Both the position numbers and the translations under genes were made by a program. Below, piece after piece: positions 17,602 to 29,600 of a stretch of DNA of 64,000 bases (its first letter is position 1; the number at the start of each line of letters is the position of its first letter). Location: NCBI GenBank assembly GCA_905221605.1, contig CAJNDS010000480.1, positions 766,939-830,938 of the forward strand, written 5' to 3'. The notes under the pieces are model-generated. The model saw only the letters and a list, made by a program, of their open reading frames with translations, was not told the DNA's origin and searched no databases. This stretch comes from Symbiodinium natans (taxonomy: Eukaryota; Sar; Dinophyceae; Suessiales; Symbiodiniaceae).

Positions 17602-17713
17602 ACCTTTCGGGTTCAGGGCTTACTTTTTTGTTTTTTGTTTTAGGGTTCCTTTCAAGTACGGTTTCGGATTTAGAGGTTCAAGTAGTCCCAAATCTTAAGC
17701 CGAATCCTCTTCG

Positions 17714-17783
17714 GGTTTAGGGTTTAGGGTTTAGGGTTTAGGGTTTAGGGTTTAGGGTTTAGGGTTTAGAGTTTAGGGTTCAG
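17714..17783 (+). repeat. TTTAGGG array before a candidate exon
   Basis: Nine units ending GGGTTCAG, which serves as the acceptor of the next exon. This is one of the few arrays in G orientation upstream of an exon. Confidence 0.85.
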
Positions 17784-17847
17784 GAGCATGGACGCCTTGG
17801 CCTCACGCCTGGGACGTTTCGAGGCAGAGCTTGAGGCCCGTGTGCGG
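17784..17847 (+). CDS. Gene B exon B1: coiled coil
   Basis: The acceptor is TTCAG followed by G. Encodes SMDALASRLGRFEAELEARV followed by R, a clear amphipathic heptad pattern. A GA donor at 17848 comes just before an in-frame TAA. It ends in phase 0, matching B2. Confidence 0.45.
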
Positions 17848-20800
17848 GATTAAAAAAACATTCCTGATAAACAGAAATGTCGTCTGAAGGGTATCTATTC
17901 TTACTTCTCCAAGAGCTGAACTTTAAGCTTGTTGATTTTTTCTGATTTAGCTGGAATAATAAAGTGTAACCTTTTTTTCCCTTGGTTCTTGGAGAAGTAG
18001 GTACAAGGGCTTCGCATTTCGGGGCTTCAGGGTTTGGGGGTTTGAGGGCTTTAGAGTTGGGGGTCCAGGGTAAACCTGAAGAACATATATGTCTAACCCT
18101 TAATTACATACCCTAGACTGGCGATGGCTGTCGGGGCTTCTTCGGGGGTGTTCTCCCCTAGGTGTACCTCTTAATGAATAAGGATTAAAGGGCACCTTCA
18201 TGATTAGCCGTGGTATTCGGTCATCCTGCAGGGAAGTCAGGGGTTCTGGTTTCGTTTCTGAGGCCACGCGATGAACCATGCACCCATTCGCGACAAGGTC
18301 TGAAGGTTTATGGTGTAGAGTTTCGGGTTTTGGGTTTAGGGTTGTGGGCCGAATGCGCCCTAAGGCTCACAACCTGGGAGCCGAGATTCTTATTCGTCTG
18401 CCAACATCAGGTCATGACAGCTGCGTAATGAAAGGGAGCCAGTGTCAAGTCTCGATGTTGGTGCCAGAAATGTAGCCATGAATCCAGTACCGCTGAATGA
18501 TGGCCCAAAACGACCTTTCCTTGAAGACCTCAAGCCCTAAAGCCCTACAGCCCAAACGCCCTGAAACCCCAAAAAAAAACCCAAAACCCTAATTGCACCC
18601 TACACACTTAACCAGCACTTGTGGGACCCAAATGAACCTCTAACGTGGCAAGGAACCAGAGTAGGCCCTTATCCCCTTTTTGGGTGGGGTTTAGGTTCCC
18701 TTATAAGCTCCTTCAAACCATAAAAGACCCCAAGCCCGAAAGCCTAAACACTAAATCTTTAAGCCTTTTCTTCCTGATTGCGCTTGGGTCTGGTGGAATC
18801 TCTTGGTTTGTTTCGCGCGCGCAGGCACTACGGCATGAGGCAACGTGGGCAGGGTTTCGAGTATGGGTTTAGGGAGTTTTGGGTGTTGGGGGTTTAGGGC
18901 TTAGGGTTAGGGAGTTTAGGGTTTACGGGTTTAGGGTTTAGGAGTTTAGGGTTGGGATGTTCCCCCGTATACGAACAGTCCTTGATAGGGACTCTAGCAC
19001 CCTTATTCTAATCCGCAAGTAGAAGGGGGAACATGCCAAGCTTAGGGAGTTTAGGGGTTTAAGGTTTAGGGTTTAGGGTTTAGGGATTAGGGATTTCGGG
19101 GTTAGGGGTTTGAGGTTTAGGGCTTGGGGGTTTAGGGGCTGAGGGGGTTGAGGGATTTAAGGTTTAGGTCGCCGGAGTAGTCTGCAGCCTTGTTGGAGCA
19201 GCCAAAGGTTAACCGGCATTAACCTGTACTTCCCATCGAGTATTGGTAAGATGCTTGAAAGCAAGAAGTGAAGGGTAAATATGCCTTGAACCCCCATTCT
19301 TCGGTGTTCCGTGGAAGTGTACAGACGCCTTCCCAGATACCTGGCTGTGCTCTCCTGATATTCCCTTGCACCCTACACCCGGGTTTAGGGTTCAGGGTTT
19401 AGGGTTTAGGGTTCTTAACCCTTAGCCCTGCCCCCTGAACCCTACACCAACCGAAGGGCCCCGCGACAAGCATGGCAATGGTGTATACCCTATGTACCCT
19501 ATCATACCGCATACCCATTACAGTACTACTATCTGCTTAAGGACCCCGAAACATAGAAGTAATCTTCCTTGTACGGGGCAAGATAGGGCCATACCGCATA
19601 CCCAATACTACCTGTTAAAGAACGCACCCCAAAAGAAATACAACAATGTAAGACGCAAGCATTCTTCCTTAGAAGGGCAAGATAGGGCTCATTATTCTTG
19701 AGTATTTTGGGTGGGTGGTTCTTAAGCTAACAGCAGCTAGGGCCCAGAGCAGGCCCTTACTCCCGCTTTTTAGGGCTTTCCCTAAAGCCCTAAACCCTAA
19801 ACCCTAAGCCCTAAAGCCCTAAAGCCCTAAAGCCCTAAAGCCCTAAAGCCCTAAAGCCCTAAAGCCCCAAATGCCCTTCTTGTTGCTAGGTCACTCTTGA
19901 GTCTGGGTAGATGAAAACCCGAAAGCTCCTTCACAGCGCAGCGAGCAGCATGCTTGGATCGGCGTGCCGCTTTCTAACTAGGGTTTAGGGTTTCTGGTTT
20001 AGGGTTTAGGGTTTAGGGTTTAGGGTTTAGGGTTTATGGTTTAGGGTTTAGGGTTTACGGTTTAGGGTTTGCGTGCCGCTTTCTGTCGTCCATCTGGCAG
20101 AAGTTGCGGTTCAGGAGCATCAAGACCAACTCTGTGTGTTTCCCGTGATGCGGACATCTGCAATTTGAATTGCAGAGCTTTTCCAGCTCAAGTTGCAGCC
20201 CTAGCGGGAGCCAGAGCCAGGCCAGGTTCCCACCGGTACTAGCGCTTGCTCCTCCTTGCAACGGCTCTTCATGTTCAAGTCGCCGTTTGTTTAGCCACTT
20301 GGTATGATGAAAGCGTCGCTCTTGTATGAATGCGGCAAGCAGCCTTTCAATTCGGACATGCTCGCTGAAGTGTCTGTGATTTCTCATGTCAGGGAGTGGT
20401 TTAGGCTTTGGGGTAACTGTAAACGCTTGCGCGCGCCGCCTCGGCAGCCGGGCCGGCCAGGACAGGAAAGGAGGAGAGTGTTTCGCAAAAAAAGGGGGGG
20501 TTGGGGGGGGTTTGAGGCACTCCCCCTGTAGAAGCCACCGACAGGCGGGACCCTCCACGGCATCGGTTTGCAGCTCCTCCAAGCTATTGGGGGGGGGGTC
20601 CCACAGGCCGGGGGGGGGGGGGGGGGGGGGGGGTGGCGTCAGAAAATTTTGCATGGGGGGAAGGGTTGGGTTAGGGGGAAGGAGGCCCGATCCGGGTCTG
20701 CTTGTTCCACACGCTTCTCGGCAGGAAGCCGAGGCGAATTTAGGGTTTAGGATTTGGGATTGAGGTTTTTAGGGTGGGGGTTTAGGGGCTTCCGGACTTT

Positions 20801-23800
20801 AGGATTTTGGGTAAAGGGCTTTAGGGTTCAGGGTTTAGCGTTTAGGGGTTTTGGGGTGCAGCGGTTCAGGGTTTGGGGGTTGGGGATCCTGGGTGAACCA
20901 TTGTTCCATATGCAGTTTGCAGCGCTGGGGTGAGGTATGGGAGGAGCTAGAGCCCCTTCATACGATGATTCACCCCCCCCCCCCCCACCCAAACCCTAAA
21001 CCCTGAGCCCTAAACCCTGAACCCTGAACCCTGAACCCTGAACTCTGAACCCTGAACCCTGAACCCTGAACCCTAAACCCTGAACCCTAAACCCTAAGCC
21101 CTAAGCCCTAAACCCTGAACCCTGAACCCTAAACCCGAAACGCTAAACCCTTATATGGGATCCGGGAATCCGGCATTCGTGGACTGCAAATGGGACCAAG
21201 CAGGGAAGTAGCGTTTAGGGTTTAGGGTTTAGGGTTCAGGGTTTAGGGGGGCTGGCATTGGCAGTGTATGAGAGCCTGGCCGAACTGAACCCTGCACCTT
21301 ATATCCCTGGTCCTAAATGAGCCTGAAAACAGTAGGCTCCCAAACCCCTTAAACCCTAAACCCTAAACCCTAAACCTTAAACCCTAAACCCTAAACCGGC
21401 TTTGCAGGTCTTGCAACTCCACGGCCAGAGCCTTCCTCCACCGGAGTCTGCTCCCATCGCCCCGGGCAAGGCAAGGAAGTCGTTGGGGCTTGTTGTTTAG
21501 GGTTTAGGGTTTAGGTTTCAGGTTTCAGGTTTTAGGGTTTAAGGTTTAGGGTTACAGGTTATGGGTTCTATGGGGTATTGGGTGCATGGTTCGTGGTTTG
21601 CGGCTCAAGCCGAAACCCTACTCATCCCATCATAACTCGAGTTCCCTAAACCTTAAACCCTAAACGCTACACCCTAAACACCAATCCCTAAACCTCAAAC
21701 CCTAAACCCTAAACTCTCGGGCTCTTTGGGGCGCCCTTAAGGTAAGCCTTCACACGCGCCGTAGAGGAACTTCAGCATGGGCCACATCTCTAGCTCAATG
21801 GGACTGTAATGAGTCTCCCTAAGGTTTGGGGTTTAGGGTTCAGGGTTTAGGGTAATATAAAACTACCCCTCAGGGCCCATGAACCTCATTCTTATTTGGG
21901 CCCTAAAGTCCCTAAATAGGAGGTACATGAAGGCCCAAGTATTCCCTATTTAGGTACATGGACCCTTAGGGTCTCAATCCTCTAGGGTTTGGGGTTTAGG
22001 TTGGGTGTTGGGGTTTTGGGGGTTTTAGGGTCAGGGTTTAGGGTTTGAGGGCTTGAGGGCTTTAGGGATTCAGGGACTTTAGGGTTTAGAGTTTAGGGTC
22101 CTCAAGCCTGAAGCTCGGGGTTCAGGGCTTTGGGCTTTTGATTGCTGAAGCCCTAAACGGCTTCAGATATGGGTGGAACTCCCAGCCCTATGCGCCCTAA
22201 TCCTGACCATACAAGCAAACCCTAAACCCTAAATCCTAAACCCTAAACCCTAAACCCTAAAGCCCTAAGCATCTCAACCCTAAAACCTAAAAATCCCGGA
22301 GCCCTAAACTGCCCTAAGACCGACAGCTCTAGCACCCTCAAGCATGCAAACCCCAAACCCTCAATTGCCCTAAGCCCAAATCCAGAGCCGTCCCAAAAAA
22401 AGAGTACGAAGAACAGCAGCAGCTTCTTTCTGTAGCTATCGTCATAGAAAGCTTAACAGTGTCATTTCACCAATACTAATTATCTAGCAACAATAAGACA
22501 TGAAACGAGAATGATGTAAATCACCCTAAACCCTAAACCCCAAACCCTAAGCCCCAAACCCCAAACCCTGACCCCCAAACCCCAAACCCCAAACCCCAAA
22601 CCCCAAACCCCAAACCCCAAACCCCAAACCCCAAACCCCAAATCCTAACAGAAGGGTGCGCTGTGGGGCCTGCGTTTTTGAAACGCTCTTCGTTGAAGAT
22701 TCCGTTGTTTGAGGTTGGATGGGCGAAGTTAAGTAGTTGAACTATACTAAGGTTAGATGGGCGTGGTTGACTGTCATACGTTACTGGTTAGGTAAGGTTA
22801 ACTTGATTTCTTATGGTTCATTTTTATAGAGTTTTTTTTGTGTAGAGGACCCCCCCCCCCCGCCCCCCCACCCCCCCCACCCCCACCCCCCCCCCCACCC
22901 CCCCCCCCCCCCCCACACCCCCCCCCCCCCCCCCCCCCCCCCCTCCCCCCCCCCTCCCCTCGCCCAGGTGCCTGGATATAAAATCTTTAAAATTTAATTG
23001 GAACTCTATTGAAATTTTAAAGGTTTCAAGGTTTTAAAGCCTTTAAATTCCTTTAAAACCTTTAAAATTTAAATGGAAGTCCAATTAAATTTTAAAGGGC
23101 GCGGGCCCCCTTTAAAATCTTTAAAATCATTAAAATCTTCAAAATCTTTAAAATTTAATTGGACCTCCATTTAAATTTACATGGTTGTAAAGGTTTTAAA
23201 GCCTTTAAATTCCATTAAAACCTTTAAAATCTACTTGGGGAGGCCCTCAATTAAATTTTAAAGGGGCGGGCCCCCCCTTGAAAATCTTTAAAATCCTTGA
23301 ATTTACTTGGACCTCCATTTAAATTTAAATTGTTTTAAAGGTTTTAAAGCCTTTAAATTCCTTTATAAAATTTACTTGGGGAGGCCCTCAATTAAATTTT
23401 AAAGAGGGTGGGCCCCCTTTAAAATCTTTAAAACCTTTAAAATTTATTTGGACCTCCATTTAAATTTTCAAGGTTTTAAAGGTTTTGAAAGCCTTTAAAT
23501 TCCTTTAAAACCTTTAAAATTTAAATGGAGGTCCAATTAAATTTTAAAGATTTTAAAGATTTTAAAGGGGGCCCGTCCCCTTTAAAATTAAATTGGGGGC
23601 CTCCCCAAATAAATTTTACAGGTTTTAGAGGAATTTAAAGGCTTTAAAACCGTTAAAACCTTTTAAATTTAAATGGAGATTTTAAAGATTTTAAAGGGGG
23701 CCCCTCCCCTTTAAAATTTAATTGAGGGCCTCTCCAATTAAATCTTAAAGGTTTTAAAGGAAGTTAAAGGCTTTAAATTTTTATCCTGTGTATGCGCGCG

Positions 23801-26614
23801 TGCTTGTAAATATAGAGTATCCGGGATAAAGAGTGTCATGTGCATGCACACCTGCTTTATAAACACTTGTGCCCTGCAAAAACACTAAAAAAAACACAGG
23901 CCCCACAGCGCACCGCCCTCAATCCTAAACCCTAAACCCTAAACCAAGATGCAATTCAGCCTTACCAAACCCTAAACCCTAAACCCTAAACCCTAAACCG
24001 GGATGCAATCAGCCTTACCATATATAAACCCTAAAGCCCAAAGCCCAAAGCCTAAACCCTAAACCCTAAACCCTAAACCCTAAACCCTAAACCCTAAACC
24101 CTAAACCCTAAACCCTAAGCCAGGATGCAATTCAGCCTTGGGTCCGGCTCTTCGAGCGCGAGCTCGAGGCCGTGCGCCGCTGTGCGGAGAGCTACGAGGA
24201 GAGTGGCGTAGGGACCTTTGGGTTGCGGGGGGGTTTAGGGTTTAGGGTTTAGGGCTAGGGTTTAGGGTTTAGGGTTTAGGGTTTAGGGTTTAGGGTTTAG
24301 GGTTTAGGGTTTAGGGTTTAGGTTTAGGGTTTAGGGGTTAGGGGTTAGGGGTTTAGAGGGTGGAGGGTGTTTAGGGTGTTTTGGGTTTGGGGTTAAGCAG
24401 GTTTCGCCTAGGGTTGAGTGGCTTCTGTATTCCGGGCCTGCCTTGATCCCCCAAAGTACCCAGAATCATCACCTTTGGACCCCGCAAAACAACTGGGTCT
24501 ACGTGGCCCTTTGAGTTTCCAGGTATGCAAAGTTGCGGGGTAGGCTTCAGGGGGTAGGGTGGACCTTTTGGGAAGTAACGTTGGTGGATTTGTCATGGGT
24601 TCCCCTACTATACCCCTCTATACTACGCCCCCAGGTTCCCTCCGTAATTAAGGCTACTTAGGGCTAGTTAAGCCTAATGAAGGTTTTGTAAGGGGGGAAG
24701 CTAGGCTAGGTGGGGGGGGGGGTGTTATAGAGGGGGGCCGTAGGGAAACCCATGGTTTTGAGATTTTGGGCGTTTGAGGGTTGAGAGCAAACCTCGGGAA
24801 GTATAGTTCGGATCTCGGGAGATTTCGAGCCCGGCGAAAGAGTTTTGGGTGCATGCTACTTCGCTGCCTGGGTAAGAAGAGGGGGGTAGGGTGGGACGCG
24901 CCGGCCTGAGGGGCCACCAGCCTTTGCACACCCTAAACCCTAAACCCTAGCCCTAAACCCTAAACCCATGTTAGACCCCAAGAGCCTCATATGGACAGTT
25001 TCTCGAATTTGTAGCCCCCATTCGGTTCCCCCTTTTGTAAAGCGGAGCCTCAAGAACCCTTAACCCCAGTGCCCACGCAGTAAAAGCCCTAAACCCTAAA
25101 CCCTAAACCCTAAACCCTAAACCCTAAACCCTAAACCCTATACCCTATACCCTATACCTATACCCTATAAACTCTAAACCCAAATAGGAGACCTTGAGTC
25201 CGGCGATTGACGGTTCATGTGGAAGCCATCAACCTTTTGAGCACTGAACTGGAAGCCTCCCCCCTAGGGGTATCTGAAACGAGGTTTTAGGGTTTAGGGT
25301 TTAGGGTTTAGGGTTTAGGGTTTAGGGTTTAGGGCTAACCCTTTTGAGCACTGAACTTGAAGCCTCCGCCCTAGGGGGAAAAAACCGTTTAGGGTCTCGG
25401 GTTTAGGGTTTATCCCAAAGGGTCCATGTACCTAAATAAGGAATACTTGGGCCTTCAAGTACCTCCTATTTTGGGACTTTGGTACGGGACCCTTAGGGGC
25501 AGTGTTATGTTACCCTAAACCCTAAACCCTAAACCCTAAACCCTAAACCCTAAACCCTAAACCCCTAAACCCTAAACCCTAAACTCTAAACCCTAAACCT
25601 GCACCCTTAGAAATATACCTCCAAGCATCGAATACCTACAGCAGTAGGGAGGCTTGGGGATCCTTTGAGGCAGGCTGAGGGACCCGGAAGAGTGCCTGAT
25701 TACAGAGTTTAGGGTTTAGGGTTTTTGGTTTGGGGTTTAGGGTTTAGGGTTTCGGGTTTGGGGTTTGGGGTTTGGGGTTTAGGGTTTAGGAACCCAAAGC
25801 TTGCAGCTTCATGGCCCTTGACGCCTGCGGCTTCGAAAGCCCAGTAGGAGCCGCTGTCCATCCTCGACCATCGCGTGGCACGTTTGGAGAGCGTAGCCCA
25901 TGCCTCGGCTCGGCGGGCTGTGCTGGTGGATTCTCATTTATTTTAGGGTTTGGGGATTCGGGGTTAGGGGTTTAGGGTTTAGGGGGGTTGGGGTGGTGGG
26001 GGGGGGGGGGTGTGTGGGGGGGGGGGGGTGGGGGGGGGGGGTGGGGGGTGGGGGGGGGTGTGTCTGGGGGGGGGGGGGGGGGGGGGGGGGGTGTGTGTTT
26101 TTTTGTGGTTGCCAGACATCGCGGATGGTTCCAACGTGAGCCTGAGCTTCAGAAAGTCCTCGTCCTCTGTCCTTAAATCACCTAGGACCGATCTCCAAGA
26201 AGCAAGTGGCTGCCATTCTTCACTCTTCACCCTGCACCGCAAACACACGACCCCAAACAGCCTTTGCCCCCCCCCCCCCCCCCTTCCCCGCCCCTTCCTG
26301 CCAACAGCAGATGGGTAATGACCAACCAAAACCCGGTCCTCCTTTCTCTAGGTTGGCTTTCGGGGTATTTTATGTTTTCCTTATTTGGTTTTATAGGGGC
26401 CCCTGTATGCGTGTCTGCATGTGTATATAACTACTGTGTGTAGTATATAATAACATAATTGTCATTGCTAATTGCGATTATAATTGGTTACATATATATA
26501 TATATATATACATATATAGTCTTGAAGACGATGTAGTCCCACTCTGTGAACTCACCGACGACGAAGTAGGCAAAGAAACGATAATACTGGCCACGCAAGC
26601 TGAGCCTATAAATA

Positions 26615-26648
<34 letters not shown>

Positions 26649-29600
26649 TATATGTCTAATTGTGTGTGTGTGAAATCCCGGAGTTGCGGAGCTTCCTACA
26701 TCCCGACTCGCTAATCCTCCCGGAAACCCTGTAAACACCAATGCCCAAGACCCTCGAAAACCTAAGCTCATCAACCCTAGACCCCTAAACCGTACCCTAA
26801 ACTCCACCCCTAAAGCCTAAGCTCCTAAACCCAAAACCCTAAACCCTAAACTTCAAGAGGCGTTGCCAGAGTCCGGACGCGATCTGGATGAGCTGGTGCC
26901 GCCAAAGGGGGGACATCTGGTGGGTTTTCGGTCTAGGGTTTAGGGTTTAGGGTTTCATGCCATATTGGCAGTTCTCCAAACTAGGGTCCTACGTGCTTCT
27001 GATGAGGGAACCCTAGTTCCGAGCACTACCCATACAACTTGGGGGTTTTGGGCCTACATCCAGGGCTGAGGGCTTTTAATTCCAAACCCAAAGCCCTAGA
27101 CCGTAAACCCCAAAGCTACCCCCGCCCACCCGCCACCCCCCCCAAAAGGAAAAAATCACAGGACTTCGCATCCGAATACACTGAAAGCCTAACCTTGGAA
27201 CCCATGTCATCATGGCCAAAGTACATTTTTTGGGGGGTATTTGGGCTTGTGACGCTGGATGTCTTGCCGGCAGGAGGATTCAAGGAATGTCTAACCAGCC
27301 TGTGATATGTGGTGCTGGTGGGGGGGGGGGGGGGGGTGGAGAGCGCAGAAGCAATAAGGACGGGTTCTTAAACCTATACCTCCTATTACCACAATGGAAC
27401 GTATGACTCTGAGGGAACCTCAGAGAACCCTAAACCCTGAACCCTAAACCCTAAACCCTAAACCCTAAACCCTGAACCCTGAACCCTGAACCCTAAACCC
27501 TAAAGAGTAGTGAAACCGTGAACTCTCAACCCTGGAGGCGGAGCTGGTCTTGGAAGAGCTTCGGGCGTTGCAGCTGCAGGCCAACTTGCTGGTTAATCGG
27601 GACCCTTGTTTGCGATTCCCTCTATTCATGTATTTGTTTGTTTATTCATTCATTCATTTATCTTTTTATCATCTATTTATTTGTGTTTTTCCTATGGTGA
27701 GGGGGGGGGGGGCTCAATTCTCGGATGATATCGCTACCCCGAGGTGCCCAAAAAAAACGAACCTACAATTGGTTCAGGTAGGGTTTAGGTATTAGGGCCT
27801 ACACGTTTTGGGCCTGGGGATTCGGGGTTTGGGGTCGTGGAAGGTTTTGAGGAGTTAGCAGGGGGAGTTGGGAGGGTTGTAGTGTTGCAGGCTGTAGGGT
27901 TGTGGTCGTAGGGCTCAGGGTTTTGGGCATAGGTTGGGATGTTTCCCCTTATACTGACAGTCTTTGAAAGGGACTAGAACAGACGGGGGAACTTCCCCAG
28001 GCATAGGGTTTAGATGCAAGCTTCGGTCCTTACCCTTCGACTCGTACCGCTGGTGGGTTTAGGGTCTAGGGTTTAGGGTTTAGGGTTTAGGGTTTAGGGT
28101 TTAGGGTTTACGGCTGTTACCTGTAGCGCGAAACCCCAGAAACTGAAAGTCAGCACCGAAAAATCTCGGGTATGTACAACCCGCCCCCTACCCCCCCCCC
28201 AACCCACTTGTGCCCGAAACCCTAAACCCCAAACCCTGAACCCTCAACCCTCAACCCCAAACCCTAAACCCACTTTTCGGTGGTTTTGCGCGGGGGAAAG
28301 AGCATAACGCAAGCTTTCTGACGTACTCAGTGACTCCAATCCTCTCTTCAACCCAACGCCTAAAAACCCTTGGGGACATAAGCCCCAACTTCCCCAAAGG
28401 TTTAGGGTTTAGGGTTTAGGGGTTTACGGTTTAGGGTTTAGGGTTTAGGGTTTAGGGTTTAGGGTTTAGGGAAGGTTTTGTGTTCATGTCGTTGTTCAGG
28501 GTTTAACCCTCAAAGCCCTGCCAGAGAGTCTGGCAAACCTCTTACGTAGCATCTAGGAAGGCCTTTGGGGTACTTGGAGGTTCATGGCACTTACTAACCA
28601 ATTATAGCTGTACTTATCACCCTCTTATAAGCCCCCTAAGTGGCCTAATATGGTTATAAGTACATTTTCAAGTACAGTTATATTTGGTTAATAAGTAAGT
28701 ACCATGAAATTCCAAGTTTGTCATAGCTTCCCTTATGTAGTTTAAGAGGGCTATATTGAGGAAATGTGTTTCAGAGGGTTTTAAGGGCCCATCCCAGACA
28801 AGTAAAATTCATGCCTGCAAATAGCTTCAACTCATGCAGAGACTCATAGGTGCTTAATGGGAAGGTAACTTTTCCCACCGAACCCACCCATGAAGTGTCT
28901 AGCTCAATGCGTCTTTCTCTACGCAAGTGGCATTGGGCCCCCAAACCTACTTTTGTTGTAGGTAGTTACGGTATTACGTTGTTATTATAAACCCTCATAG
29001 GATTCTTAGGTAACCTACAAAACAGCAAGTTTTGTTTTGGGTCCTTGACTCTAAACCCTAAACCCCAAAACCCGACACCCGAACTTGCTGCCACAGCGAC
29101 AGGTGAATAGCTTGGCTGCCGCCGATCGGCCCACGGGCCGCATGCCGGACATCGATTGGGGTTCAGGGTCAGGGTTTAGGGTTTAGGGCTCAGGGTTTAG
29201 GGTTTAGGGCACTAGGGTCCCGAACCCCTGGATGCGAAACCCTAGAGCCTTCAACCTTGAACCAATACTTTTCGCATCATCGGTTTGCAAGTTTGGCTGA
29301 ACGGCATTGTTGCGAGCACTGGCTGCGGCAGCAACCCTGCAGAAACCATTCACAGTGCGTGGCTGATCGACTCGGCAGGTGGGCGTTCGGCCTTGGGTGA
29401 AGTTCTTGGAGCGATGCAAAACCTGTATGCTGACCATTGCTTGGATTCCTTTGATTGGAACAACTCCGACGCCCGCGGTGGATTTGCAAAGCGTGGATGG
29501 TTGATCCCACACAGCTGCACGGAATGCAGACTCTAAGACTCTAAGTTCAGTTCACCCTAAAACCTACACCCTAAGCCCTTAACCCTTAACCCTTAAACCC

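Larger units (their letters stand above)
22654..23916. mobile_element. 1.26-kb element with about 24-bp terminal inverted repeats
   Basis: The left end contains GTGCGCTGTGGGGCCTGCG (from 22657). The right end (to 23915) is the complement with one mismatch. Telomeric repeats lie on both sides. The interior has a poly-C tract (22851-22964), then about 800 bp of AT-rich palindromic repeats built on TTTAAAATTTAATTGGA and its complement. No protein is encoded. Non-autonomous TIR element or foldback element. Confidence 0.6.

Noticed and set aside
20055-20654. 199-codon minus-strand frame
   Set aside because: One end is poly-Pro from poly-G and the other lies in telomeric repeat; no motif in between.
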